DNA from: Mycolicibacterium vulneris
GTDB taxonomy: Bacteria > Actinomycetota > Actinomycetes > Mycobacteriales > Mycobacteriaceae
DNA length: 64,000 nucleotides
Assembly (NCBI RefSeq): GCF_002104765.1
Contig: NZ_NCXM01000004.1
Span: 1 to 64,000, forward strand
Direction: 5' to 3'
Position 1 is the first letter of the stretch. Each line of letters begins with the position of its first letter. A program made the position numbers and the translations under genes. Shown here piece by piece: positions 24,404-32,592 of this stretch. The notes under the pieces are model-generated. The model saw only the letters and a list, made by a program, of their open reading frames with translations, searched no databases and was not told where the DNA came from.

Positions 24404-25501
24404 GTGAATGTCGAGCAGTTCCGGGCCGACCTGCGCGCGTGGCTCGACGACAACGATCTGACCCCCGAGCCCGACCACTCGCTGCAGGGACACATGCGGC
24501 AGTTCGCCCGGGTCAGCCGTGCGCTCTACGACGCCGATTGGATGCGGTTCGGCTGGCCGGTCGAGGTCGGCGGATTGGGCGGTCCCGCGGTGTTGCGCGC
24601 GATCGTCGGCGAAGAGGTGGTGGGTCGTCGGCTGGCCGAACCCGGCCCCTACTCGATGCTCGAGGTGCTCGCGCCAACGATGATCGACTACGCACCGGCG
24701 GAGCTGGCCAAGGAGATGGTGCCGCGCCTGCTCAGCGGCGAAGAGCAATGGTGCCAAGGCTTTTCCGAGCCGGGATCGGGCAGCGACCTAGCCTCGTTGA
24801 CGACCCGCGCGGTCCAGGACGGCGACAACTGGATCGTCAACGGCCAAAAGGTCTGGACCAGCTTCGCGCAGTTCTCCAGCCGGTGCGTTCTGCTCACCCG
24901 CACCGCGCCCGGGCATGACGGAATCACCGCGTTCTTCGTCGACCTCGATACGCCGGGCATCACCGTCCGCCCGCTGCGGACGATGCACGGGGTCGACGAA
25001 TTCTGCGAGGTGTACTACGACGACGTGGTGATCCCGGCCAGCCGGATGCTGGGCAAGCCCGGCGATGGCTGGCGACTGGCCATGGACCTGCTGCCCTATG
25101 AGCGTTCCGCCTGTTTCTGGCAGCGAATCGCCTACCTCTACTCGCGTTTCGACGACCTGATCACTGCGGCCTCCGAAACCGGCGAGCCCGACGAATCCGC
25201 GCTCGGCGGAGCCTATCTCGCGCTGCACACGTTGCGCTGTCGGTCGCGTGCCACCCAGCACCGAATGCGCGACGGAGCCCGACTGGGGCCCGACACCTCA
25301 ATCGACAAGGTGCTGCTGGCCTCCGCCGAGCAGCGGCTCTACGACGCCGTCCGCGACGTGTTGCCGGGGACGCTCGAGCTCGAAGACACGTCGTGGCGTT
25401 CGGAATACCTGTACTCGCGCGCGGCAACGATCTACGGCGGCACCGCCGAAATCCAGCGCAATATCATCGCCCGCCGGCTGCTCGACCTCGGGAAGGAGTG
25501 A
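24404..25501 (+). CDS. Acyl-CoA dehydrogenase, long subunit of a heteromeric pair
   Basis: 365-residue acyl-CoA dehydrogenase with QGFSEPGSGSDLASL (FAD/substrate loop), VNGQKVWTSFAQ and the C-terminal YGGTAEIQRNIIARRLL. The next gene is a shorter, divergent acyl-CoA dehydrogenase three bases away. This arrangement is established for actinobacterial alpha2-beta2 enzymes of steroid and cyclic acyl-CoA catabolism (ChsE1-ChsE2 type). The GTG at 24404 is the likely start. Confidence 0.92.
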   Translation: MNVEQFRADLRAWLDDNDLTPEPDHSLQGHMRQFARVSRALYDADWMRFGWPVEVGGLGGPAVLRAIVGEEVVGRRLAEPGPYSMLEVLAPTMIDYAPAELAKEMVPRLLSGEEQWCQGFSEPGSGSDLASLTTRAVQDGDNWIVNGQKVWTSFAQFSSRCVLLTRTAPGHDGITAFFVDLDTPGITVRPLRTMHGVDEFCEVYYDDVVIPASRMLGKPGDGWRLAMDLLPYERSACFWQRIAYLYSRFDDLITAASETGEPDESALGGAYLALHTLRCRSRATQHRMRDGARLGPDTSIDKVLLASAEQRLYDAVRDVLPGTLELEDTSWRSEYLYSRAATIYGGTAEIQRNIIARRLLDLGKE

Positions 25502-25504
25502 ACC

Positions 25505-26335
25505 GTGGCCCCTTCGACAGACACCGACTCAGACCCCGAATCGCTGCGCCTGCTGGCGGACTCGTTGCGCACGACGATGAGCGCCGCCTCGGGAGCCAAA
25601 CTTGACACGGCGCTGACCGACCTCGGCTGGCGTGACATGCTCGACGAAATGCCAGATATCGCAATCCCGCTGGTGTTCAAGCTGCTCGGTGAGACCGGGG
25701 CGCATGCTCCCGTGCTCAACGATGTGGTGCTACGCGCAGTTGGCGACGCGCCAGGGGGCACGCTGCCGCTGCCGTTCGCCGGCGGCTCCTGGGTGCTGTG
25801 GGAGCGCCGCGACCATCCCGGCTCCGCGATCGACGAGCTGCTGCCGATACACCCTGTGCCGCAAGCAGATCCCTTGCCGTCGGCCGCACTGCAAGCGGGT
25901 TGGCGAGCTCTGGGTTGGTGGCTGGTCGGCACCAGCCGCGCCATGCTGTCACTGGCCCGTCAGCACGCTGTGGACCGCGTTCAGTTCGGCCGGCACATCA
26001 GCTCGTTCCAGGCGATCCGGCACCGGCTGGCCGAGACACTCGTCGTGATCGAGGGTGCCGAGGCCACACTGCAGGCCGCCACGGAGTGCGACGACCCGCA
26101 GGGACTGGCTTCCCTGCTGGCCAAGGCCGCGGCCGGCCAGGCCGCGCTGACCGCCGCACGCCACTGCCAGCAGGTGCTGGGCGGTATCGGGTTCACCGCC
26201 GAGCATCCGTTGCACCACCACATCAAGCGGTCGCTGATTCTCGACGGACTATTGGGCAACTCTCGCGAACTGACGCGTGCCGCTGGAAAAGCGGTGGTGG
26301 CGGCCGGATCTGCGCCACGGCTCGCGCAACTGTAG
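25505..26335 (+). CDS. Acyl-CoA dehydrogenase, short subunit
   Basis: 276-residue divergent acyl-CoA dehydrogenase, lacking most of the N-terminal domain. FAD-interface residues remain: DRVQFGRHISSFQAIRHRLA and VLGGIGFTAEHPLHHHIKR. It would form a heterotetramer with the 24404 product, as in ChsE1-ChsE2-type enzymes, where each active site is built from both subunits. The GTG start lies three bases after the long-subunit stop. Confidence 0.9.
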   Translation: MAPSTDTDSDPESLRLLADSLRTTMSAASGAKLDTALTDLGWRDMLDEMPDIAIPLVFKLLGETGAHAPVLNDVVLRAVGDAPGGTLPLPFAGGSWVLWERRDHPGSAIDELLPIHPVPQADPLPSAALQAGWRALGWWLVGTSRAMLSLARQHAVDRVQFGRHISSFQAIRHRLAETLVVIEGAEATLQAATECDDPQGLASLLAKAAAGQAALTAARHCQQVLGGIGFTAEHPLHHHIKRSLILDGLLGNSRELTRAAGKAVVAAGSAPRLAQL

Positions 26336-26482
26336 CGGGACGCCCCCGGAGGCCGCGCGGGACGACGCGTCGGCCATCAGGGCGCGGTATGCCCCTTTCT
26401 TGTCCAGCGGGCGCAGCGCGGAGCAGACTGGGCGCGGCGGCCAACCGGCGCCGGCTGTCAGCCCGAGGAGGTTGGGACGTAA

Positions 26483-26752
26483 ATGAGTCACCCCGACGCA
26501 CCACAAAACCAGTTCGGCGTCGCCTCGCTGCTGCTGGGCCTGGTGGGACTCCTCACCTGCTGGTTGCTGCTCGGAGTGCCCTTCGGCATCGCGGCAGTGG
26601 TGACGGGCGACATCGCCCGCCGTCGGGTTGCCCGCGGGGAGGCGAACAACCGCCGAACTGCCGTAGCCGGCATGGTTTTAGGGGCGATCGCGATAGTGGC
26701 GGGTCTGGTCGCCATCGGCTACTACGCCCAGTTGGACGCCCGGAATCACTGA
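26483..26752 (+). CDS. DUF4190 membrane protein
   Basis: 89-residue protein with two hydrophobic segments (about residues 12-42 and 60-83) separated by a basic loop (IARRRVARGEANNRR), the DUF4190 pattern. The function is unknown; members are small inner-membrane proteins. It is 147 bp downstream of the acyl-CoA dehydrogenase pair and may be transcribed separately. The gap 26336-26482 holds no gene. The end is eight bases from a convergent gene. Confidence 0.82.
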   Translation: MSHPDAPQNQFGVASLLLGLVGLLTCWLLLGVPFGIAAVVTGDIARRRVARGEANNRRTAVAGMVLGAIAIVAGLVAIGYYAQLDARNH

Positions 26753-26760
26753 CGCACAGT

Positions 26761-27948
26761 TCAATTGCGCGGCAGCCCGAGTACGCGTTCGGCGATGATG
26801 TTGCGCTGGATTTCCGACGTGCCGCCGGCGATGGTCGCGGCGAAGGTGCGGGTGTACCGGTCGAACCAGCTGCCGTAGTGGCTGTCCAGGTTGAGCGGCG
26901 CGAAAGGGGCGGTGACCGCACGCAGTGCCAGTCCGTCGCCGTCCTTGGCATTGAGGTGGTCCTCGCTGGCGCGTTGCATCGCCTCCGAGCCGAGCAGCTT
27001 GAGCACCGACTGGGCGGGCACGTCCTCCTCGCCGCGTGCGGCTTTGGCCAGCGTCGCCGACCCCAGCAGGCGCATCGCGTAGAAATCCATCACCAGCGTC
27101 GCGTAGTGATCCCGCTGGACGGGCCCCGCGGGCCTGGACTCGACGGTCAACGCGTGCAACATGTTTGCGTAATCGAGCCAGAGCATCGCGCGTTCGTGGC
27201 CGAGAGAACCGGTCGCGACGCGCCAGCCTGCGTTGAGTTCGCCCACCAAGTTCTCGGCCGGCACCCGCGCGTCGGTGAAGAAGACCTCGTTGAAGTCGAC
27301 GTCTTCGATGTCGCCCACCGATGCGAAGGGGCGACGGACCACACCGGGGGTGTCGGTCGGAATCAGTAAAGCACTGATGCCCTTGTGTTTTGGCGCGTCC
27401 GGATCGGTGCGCACAAATGTCAGCAACACATCGGCGTGATGGGCGCCCGACGTCCACACCTTCTGGCCATTGACGACGAAGTGGTCGCCTTCTGAATCAG
27501 ACGAGCGCACTGCGCGCGTCTTCAGCGACGCGAGATCCGAGCCCGCGCCGGGTTCGCTCATCCCCAGCGACGCGGTGATCTCCGCGCGCAGGATCGGCAC
27601 CGCCCAACGCTGCTTTTGTTCGGGTGTGCCGAACGACAGCAATGACGCCGCGATGATGCCCACGCCCTGCGGATTGAAACTCTGATAGATGCGCCGGCGG
27701 GACAGCTCTTCCTGGTACACGTATTGCTGCAACAGCGTGGCGTTGCGCCCGCCGAACTCCGGCGGGTTGCCGGGCTGTAGCCATCCGCTGTCGAACAGCA
27801 GGCGTTGCCAGCGGCGGGCCCACTCCGGGATGTCCGAACTGGACTGCGGCCGCACCAGCGCCTCGGCCTCGGGAGGCAGATGTGCGTCGAGGAAAGCCAC
27901 GAATTCGGCTCGGAACGCCTCCACATCGGCGTCAAACGTCAGCTGCAC
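26761..27948 (-). CDS. Acyl-CoA dehydrogenase
   Basis: 395-residue acyl-CoA dehydrogenase with SLGMSEPGAGSDLASLKTR, VNGQKVWTSGAHH and IAGGTSEIQRNIIAERVLG. The FGGRNATLLQQYVYQEELSR segment near residue 65 matches the broken copy at 6173-6545. The start ATG (27948) faces the TetR gene, with a GAGAAT palindrome at 28054-28068 in the 177-bp divergent gap. It is therefore a likely member of that regulon. Confidence 0.93.
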   Translation of the reverse strand: MQLTFDADVEAFRAEFVAFLDAHLPPEAEALVRPQSSSDIPEWARRWQRLLFDSGWLQPGNPPEFGGRNATLLQQYVYQEELSRRRIYQSFNPQGVGIIAASLLSFGTPEQKQRWAVPILRAEITASLGMSEPGAGSDLASLKTRAVRSSDSEGDHFVVNGQKVWTSGAHHADVLLTFVRTDPDAPKHKGISALLIPTDTPGVVRRPFASVGDIEDVDFNEVFFTDARVPAENLVGELNAGWRVATGSLGHERAMLWLDYANMLHALTVESRPAGPVQRDHYATLVMDFYAMRLLGSATLAKAARGEEDVPAQSVLKLLGSEAMQRASEDHLNAKDGDGLALRAVTAPFAPLNLDSHYGSWFDRYTRTFAATIAGGTSEIQRNIIAERVLGLPRN

Positions 27949-28053
27949 AGCACTTCCCGGGACGATTCCGAGCGCACCGCACCGTCGGTAGATTCGGGTT
28001 TCCGCCGACGACGGGGTTCACTCTTACGATTACGCTTCCAAACACACGTCTCG

Positions 28054-28068
28054 GAGAATAGTATTCTC
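28054..28068. promoter_or_regulatory. GAGAAT-N3-ATTCTC operator, site 2
   Basis: GAGAAT-AGT-ATTCTC lies between the divergent acyl-CoA dehydrogenase (27948) and TetR (28126) genes, positioned to control both. Confidence 0.75.
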
Positions 28069-28125
28069 GTGGTAAGAAAGTTACAATCTCCGACACGTGA
28101 TCCGTGAGGGGGGTCGAGCGCAGCG

Positions 28126-28842
28126 ATGTCACGGCGTTCTCCGGTAGAGTCCAACCATGTTCTCCCCTCGCGGCAATCAGCTGAGCCGGCCGTGACCAAC
28201 CCCAGCGAAGAGCCGGCCTGGAAGCAGCGCGCCGTCGAGCGGTCCATCAAGACTGCCAAACTGCGCGCGGCGCAACGTGTTCAGCGCTTCCTCGACGCGG
28301 CCCAGGCCATCATCATCGAAAAGGGCAGCACGGACTTTACCGTGCAGGAGGTCGTGGACCGCTCCCGCCAGTCGCTGCGCAGCTTCTACCTGCAATTCGA
28401 CGGCAAGCACGAGTTGCTGCTGGCGCTGTTCGAGGACGCCCTGAGCCGGTCGGCCGACCAGATCCGCGCCGCCACCGAGAGCCAAGCCGATCCGCTGGAG
28501 CGGCTGCAGGTCGCCGTCCAGCTCCTCTACGAGGCGTCCCGTCCGGACCCCACGGCCAAGCGTCCGCTGTTCACCGACTTTGCTCCGAGGTTGCTGGTAA
28601 CCCACCCCGCCGAGGTCAAAGTGGCTCATGCGCCGCTGCTCGCGTTGCTGACAGAGCTGATGGAAGCGGCCCACGACGCCGGCAAATTGCGCACCACCAT
28701 CAACCCCAAGCGGGTGGCCGCCATGACCATGCAGACGGTCATGTTCATCGCGCAATCCAGCGGCGGGCCCGACGACGCGACGATGCACCCCATCACCGCC
28801 GACGAGGTATGGGATTTCTGCGCACGCGGATTCGTCGCGTAG
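28126..28842 (+). CDS. TetR family regulator, probable master of the GAGAAT regulon
   Basis: 238-residue TetR regulator. After a 50-residue leader, the helix-turn-helix region reads AAQAIIIEKGSTDFTVQEVV and RSRQSLRSFYLQFDGKHELL. The C-terminal half is the ligand-binding domain. The ATG at 28126 has GAGGGGGG about 12 bases upstream; a GTG at 28192 would shorten the leader by 22 residues. The gene is bracketed by two copies of the GAGAAT-N3-ATTCTC palindrome (28054 and 28909), with a third before the Rieske oxygenase operon. I infer it binds them; the ligand is probably an acyl-CoA or oxidised substrate. Confidence 0.87.
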   Translation: MSRRSPVESNHVLPSRQSAEPAVTNPSEEPAWKQRAVERSIKTAKLRAAQRVQRFLDAAQAIIIEKGSTDFTVQEVVDRSRQSLRSFYLQFDGKHELLLALFEDALSRSADQIRAATESQADPLERLQVAVQLLYEASRPDPTAKRPLFTDFAPRLLVTHPAEVKVAHAPLLALLTELMEAAHDAGKLRTTINPKRVAAMTMQTVMFIAQSSGGPDDATMHPITADEVWDFCARGFVA

Positions 28843-28900
28843 TACACCCCGAGACCGCCGCACCCCCCTCATCTCTCGGTGAGCAAATAGCGCACGCCGT

Positions 28901-28929
28901 TTGCCGGTGAGAATGCGATTCTCTAATAT
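28901..28929 (+). promoter_or_regulatory. Promoter with GAGAAT-N3-ATTCTC operator in its spacer, site 3
   Basis: TTGCCG (28901-28906), a 17-base spacer and TAATAT (28924-28929) form a plausible promoter. The palindrome GAGAAT-GCG-ATTCTC (28909-28923) fills the spacer, so a bound repressor would block polymerase. It drives toward the mycofactocin-coupled SDR at 29078. Confidence 0.7.
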
Positions 28930-28982
28930 CTAGAACCAGAGATAGCCGAAACGGATCCGTCATTGACACCCGTGACGGCCGA

Positions 28983-29075
28983 ATGACAGAGTTCAAGGGC
29001 GGCAAGACCCGCGGTCCTCCGAACGCGCTTGTTCCCCGCCGAGGCGTGCCGATCGAAAGTCAGGAGTTGAGGTAG
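28983..29075 (+). CDS. Possible small protein upstream of the SDR
   Basis: An open frame of 30 codons begins MTEFKGGKTRGPPNALVPRR and is followed by ten more residues. It is basic (three Arg-rich spots, two Lys). The stop is two bases before the ATG of the SDR at 29078, and the SDR ribosome-binding site (CAGGAG) lies inside its last codons, so translational coupling is possible. No clear ribosome-binding site precedes it; a leaderless transcript from the 28901 promoter is possible. It could equally be a chance frame. Confidence 0.35.
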   Translation: MTEFKGGKTRGPPNALVPRRGVPIESQELR

Positions 29076-29077
29076 CC

Positions 29078-29926
29078 ATGACCGGACGTGTTGAGGGCAA
29101 AGTCGCTTTCGTCACCGGAGCGGCGCGCGGTCAGGGCCGCAGCCACGCGGTGCGGTTGGCCCAGGAGGGTGCCGACATCATCGCCGTCGACATCTGTAAG
29201 CCCATCCGCGAGGGTGTGGTGGACACCGCGATCCCGGCGTCGACGCCCGAAGACCTCGCCGAGACCGCCGACCTGGTCAAGGGCCACAACCGCAGGATCT
29301 TCACGGCCGAAGTCGATGTACGCGACTTCGACGCACTCAAGGCGGTGGTGGACACCGGCGTCGAGCAGCTCGGCCGGCTCGACATCATCGTGGCCAACGC
29401 CGGAATCGGCAACGGCGGCGAGACTTTGGACAAGACCAGTGAAGAAGACTGGACCGAGATGATCGACATCAACCTGGCCGGTGTGTGGAAGACGGTGAAA
29501 GCCGGTGTGCCGCACCTGATCGCGGGCGGTAACGGCGGTTCGATCATCCTGACCAGCTCGGTGGGCGGGCTCAAGGCCTACCCCCACACCGGCCACTACG
29601 TCGCGGCCAAGCACGGCGTCGTCGGGCTGATGCGCGCCTTCGGAGTTGAGCTGGGACAGTATATGATTCGCGTCAACTCCGTGCACCCGACCCACGTCAA
29701 AACGCCCATGCTGCACAACGAGGGTACCTTCAAGATGTTCCGCCCGGACCTGGAAAACCCGGGCCCGGACGACATGGCGCCGATCTGCCAGCTGTTCCAC
29801 ACGCTGCCTATCCCCTGGGTCGAGCCGATCGACATCAGCAACGCAGTGTTGTTCTTCGCCTCGGACGAAGCCCGCTACATCACCGGTGTGACGCTGCCCA
29901 TCGACGCGGGTAGCTGCCTGAAGTAG
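29078..29926 (+). CDS. Mycofactocin-coupled SDR family oxidoreductase
   Basis: 282-residue short-chain dehydrogenase of the TIGR03971 type. The nucleotide-binding motif is TGAARGQGRSHAVRLA, followed by EGADIIAVDIC; the catalytic pair is Y-x3-K in GHYVAAKHG. The length and the extra segment after the first Rossmann strand (PIREGVVDTAIP) are characteristic of this group, which keeps its NAD tightly bound and passes electrons to mycofactocin. The likely role is oxidation of a secondary alcohol. Its promoter carries the GAGAAT operator. Confidence 0.92.
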   Translation: MTGRVEGKVAFVTGAARGQGRSHAVRLAQEGADIIAVDICKPIREGVVDTAIPASTPEDLAETADLVKGHNRRIFTAEVDVRDFDALKAVVDTGVEQLGRLDIIVANAGIGNGGETLDKTSEEDWTEMIDINLAGVWKTVKAGVPHLIAGGNGGSIILTSSVGGLKAYPHTGHYVAAKHGVVGLMRAFGVELGQYMIRVNSVHPTHVKTPMLHNEGTFKMFRPDLENPGPDDMAPICQLFHTLPIPWVEPIDISNAVLFFASDEARYITGVTLPIDAGSCLK

Positions 29927-29929
29927 CCG

Positions 29930-30346
29930 CTAGAAGGGGCTGCTGTTGGACTGCCATTCGGCCGATTCGGGTCGCGGCCCGTAGCGGGCGATGTAGTCCT
30001 CGTGCATCCGCGCCTGTTTCCGTCGGGCGATCACGTCGACCAGGTTCGGGTCCAGTCCATGGACCGCCAGCCGGTGCCGGCGCCAGACCTTGTTCAGGGC
30101 AAGAATTATCAGCAGCGCCCAGATGTAGAGCGGCGCGGTCATCTCCGTGTGCACGTAGAGCGAGGCTGGCAGCAGCCAGAACGGTGCAAGGACAAGCAGG
30201 GGCGGGATGGCCCACCTGATCATGTGCCGGCGGACGGCTCCCTCCCCGGCCAGGTCGCGGGCCACCCAGGTGCGCATCGAGTCGGGCAGTCGCCGGCCGT
30301 AGGAATAGCCGATCCGCTGCCACAGATTGGGTTTCGCGTCGGTCAT
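29930..30346 (-). CDS. DUF5313 membrane protein
   Basis: 138-residue protein with the mycobacterial DUF5313 pattern: KPNLWQRIGYSYGRRLPDSM at the N-terminus, then two hydrophobic segments (about residues 44-65 and 70-85), and a charged C-terminus (RRKQARMHEDYIARYGPRPE). The function is unknown; location is the cytoplasmic membrane. It is 17 bp downstream of the MarR gene on the same strand and convergent with the SDR. Confidence 0.85.
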   Translation of the reverse strand: MTDAKPNLWQRIGYSYGRRLPDSMRTWVARDLAGEGAVRRHMIRWAIPPLLVLAPFWLLPASLYVHTEMTAPLYIWALLIILALNKVWRRHRLAVHGLDPNLVDVIARRKQARMHEDYIARYGPRPESAEWQSNSSPF

Positions 30347-30363
30347 GATGGCTCCTCGGGGTG

Positions 30364-30855
30364 TCAGGATTGCAATGCGCCGGCCGTTACGGCGGCGGCG
30401 TTGATACGGGTGAGGACCCGACGTAGGTTCTCGAGTTCGGCCAGCTCGACACCCAGACGCGCCACCACGGCGGGCGGAATCTCACGCGCCCGCTCCCGCA
30501 AGGCGATTCCGCGCTGCGTCAGCATCACGTCGGTGGTGCGCTCGTCGACCGCGTTCTTGGCGCGGGTGATCAGTCCCTGCGCCTCCAGGCGCTTGAGCAT
30601 GGGCGATAGCGTGGCGGAGTCCATCTGCAACGCGGCGGCGATCTGCTTGACCGACAACGGGAACTCATCCGCCCCGGGCGCCTTGCGGTGATCCCACAGC
30701 GCCAGCATCACCAGGTATTGCGGGTGGGTCAGGCCGAGCGGCTCCAGCAGGGGCCGATACACCGCCAGGACCGCCCGGTTCGTCGTCGCCAGCGCGAAGC
30801 ACACCTGGTGTTCGAGCGCCAGCGGATCGATGTCGCGCGCAGTGGGAGCGGCCAT
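30364..30855 (-). CDS. MarR family transcriptional regulator
   Basis: 163-residue winged-helix regulator: an N-terminal dimerisation helix, then LTHPQYLVMLALWDH, the recognition region VKQIAAALQMDSATLSPMLK and the wing LITRAKNAVDERTTDVML. It resembles the OhrR/MarR branch by length; one cysteine (C16-20 region, HQVCFAL) sits near the N-terminus, the position of the peroxide-sensing cysteine of OhrR. It is divergent from the SDR at 30941, with a palindrome between them. Confidence 0.88.
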   Translation of the reverse strand: MAAPTARDIDPLALEHQVCFALATTNRAVLAVYRPLLEPLGLTHPQYLVMLALWDHRKAPGADEFPLSVKQIAAALQMDSATLSPMLKRLEAQGLITRAKNAVDERTTDVMLTQRGIALRERAREIPPAVVARLGVELAELENLRRVLTRINAAAVTAGALQS

Positions 30856-30867
30856 ACTTATATGGTG

Positions 30868-30882
30868 CCCTAATTGCTAGGG
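30868..30882. promoter_or_regulatory. Probable MarR operator
   Basis: CCCTA-ATTGC-TAGGG, a perfect 5-bp inverted repeat with a 5-base centre, lies 12 bp upstream of the MarR start and in front of the divergent SDR gene. Confidence 0.6.
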
Positions 30883-30940
30883 TGCTATCTACATGATGTC
30901 TTTCATACCGTCTCCTGGACGAGTAATACGCTCGGAATCC

Positions 30941-31780
30941 ATGGACGGTTTCGAGGGACGCGGGGCAGTCATCACCGGCGGTGCGAGTGGCATCGGTTTG
31001 GCCACCGCCACCGAATTCGCCCGCCGCGGGGCCCGCGTGGTGCTGGCCGACGTCGATGAGTCCGCGCTGGAACGAGCCGTGGCGCACTTGAAGGACGAGG
31101 GGTTCGACGCGCACGGGGTGACGTGCGACGTGCGGCATCTCGATCAAATGGTTCACCTCGCGGATGAATCCTTCCGGTTGCTCGGTCAGGTCGATGTCGT
31201 GTTCAGCAATGCGGGCATCGTCGTCGCCGGTCCGCTCGCGGCGATGACGCACGAGGACTGGCGCTGGGTCATCGATATCGACTTGTGGGGTTCGATCCAC
31301 GCCGTCGAGGCGTTCTTGCCGAAGTTGATCGAGCAGGGCAGGGGCGGCCATATCGCTTTCACCGCGTCCTTCGCCGGGCTGGTGCCCAACGCCGGCCTCG
31401 GGGCATACGGCGTTGCCAAGTACGGCGTCGTCGGGTTGGCCGAGACGCTGGCCCGCGAAGTCAGGGACAACGGCATCGGCGTCTCGGTGCTCTGCCCGAT
31501 GGTCATCGAGACGGGGTTGGTCGCGAACTCGGAACGAATCCGCGGCGCGGACGACGGGCTCGCGTCGGCGCCAGACCTGACGAGCGGCTTCGGACAGCTC
31601 CCGCCGACGCAGGATGACACGGTGTCGGTCGATGGCGTGGCACGGCTGACGGCCGACGCGATTCTGGCCAACCGTTTGTACATCTTGCCGCACGAAGCGG
31701 CCCGGGCGTCGGTCAAGCGCAGGTTCGAGCGCATCGACCGCACCTTCGACGAACAGGCCGCCGAGGGCTGGACGCACTAG
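30941..31780 (+). CDS. SDR family oxidoreductase
   Basis: 279-residue short-chain dehydrogenase with TGGASGIGLATATEFARRGA, NAGI and Y-x3-K in GAYGVAKYG. The C-terminal region is longer than in the minimal SDR and ends KRRFERIDRTFDEQAAEGW. The start MDGFEGRGAVITGG at 30941 fits the family; an ATG at 30893 would add 16 residues. It is divergent from MarR, the probable regulator, and convergent with the SDR at 31792. Confidence 0.87.
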   Translation: MDGFEGRGAVITGGASGIGLATATEFARRGARVVLADVDESALERAVAHLKDEGFDAHGVTCDVRHLDQMVHLADESFRLLGQVDVVFSNAGIVVAGPLAAMTHEDWRWVIDIDLWGSIHAVEAFLPKLIEQGRGGHIAFTASFAGLVPNAGLGAYGVAKYGVVGLAETLAREVRDNGIGVSVLCPMVIETGLVANSERIRGADDGLASAPDLTSGFGQLPPTQDDTVSVDGVARLTADAILANRLYILPHEAARASVKRRFERIDRTFDEQAAEGWTH

Positions 31781-31791
31781 CCCGCCGGCCC

Positions 31792-32586
31792 CTACCGGTA
31801 GTCGCCGGTCCGCGGATCGTGATACCAGCCGCTGGACGCCTGGGTGCCGCCATCGACGTGTAGCGTCTGGCCGGTCAGGTAGGCCGACATGTCGGAGGCC
31901 AGAAATACTGCGGCACTGGCGATTTCGTCGACATGACCGGGACGCCCCAGCGGCACGATGTTGCCCATGGCGGCCGTCGCGGCCTCGCCGCCAAGGTTCG
32001 CCAGCCCTTCGGTGAGCGTGATATCCGGCGCTATCGCGTTGACCCGGATGCTGTGCGGGGCCAGTTCCAGCGCGGCGGTTTTGGTGTAGTTGATGACACC
32101 GGCCTTGGCGGCGGCGTATGCCGCGTAGCCCGGGGCGGCTCGTACGCCCTCGATCGAGGTGAGCGAGATGATGCTGCCGGGCAGGCTCGCCGACACCATC
32201 TGCCGGGCGATCCGCTGGCTACACAGCAACACGTGGCGCAGGTTCGCACGATACAAGGCGTCCCAGCCATTTTCGCTGGTTTCCAGCAGTGGCGAGGAGA
32301 ACACGCCGCCGGCGTTGTTGACCAGGATCGTGGGTGTGCCGAGTTCGGCACTGGTGCGCGCCAGTGCGGCGTCCACCTGCTCACTGTCTCGGACATCGGT
32401 GACGATGCCCAGGGCACCAATGGATTCGGCTGCCTGCGCACAGGTTTGCGGGTCGCGTTCCCAGATCGCCACCCGGGCACCGAATGCCGCCATCCCGGCC
32501 GCGATGCCGCGCCCGATACCGGCTCCCCCACCGGTCACCACCGCCACCCGACCGGTGAGCAGGATGTTCGAGGGATCGATCGCCAT
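31792..32586 (-). CDS. SDR family oxidoreductase
   Basis: 264-residue short-chain dehydrogenase: TGGGAGIGRGIAAGMAAFGA, NNAGG, Y-x3-K in YAAYAAAKAG and LHVDGGTQ. Last gene of the long minus-strand operon that starts with TetR at 41722; it is six bases after the CaiB-like gene. It probably oxidises the 3-hydroxyacyl intermediate. Confidence 0.92.
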   Translation of the reverse strand: MAIDPSNILLTGRVAVVTGGGAGIGRGIAAGMAAFGARVAIWERDPQTCAQAAESIGALGIVTDVRDSEQVDAALARTSAELGTPTILVNNAGGVFSSPLLETSENGWDALYRANLRHVLLCSQRIARQMVSASLPGSIISLTSIEGVRAAPGYAAYAAAKAGVINYTKTAALELAPHSIRVNAIAPDITLTEGLANLGGEAATAAMGNIVPLGRPGHVDEIASAAVFLASDMSAYLTGQTLHVDGGTQASSGWYHDPRTGDYR

Positions 32587-32592
32587 GGTCGA

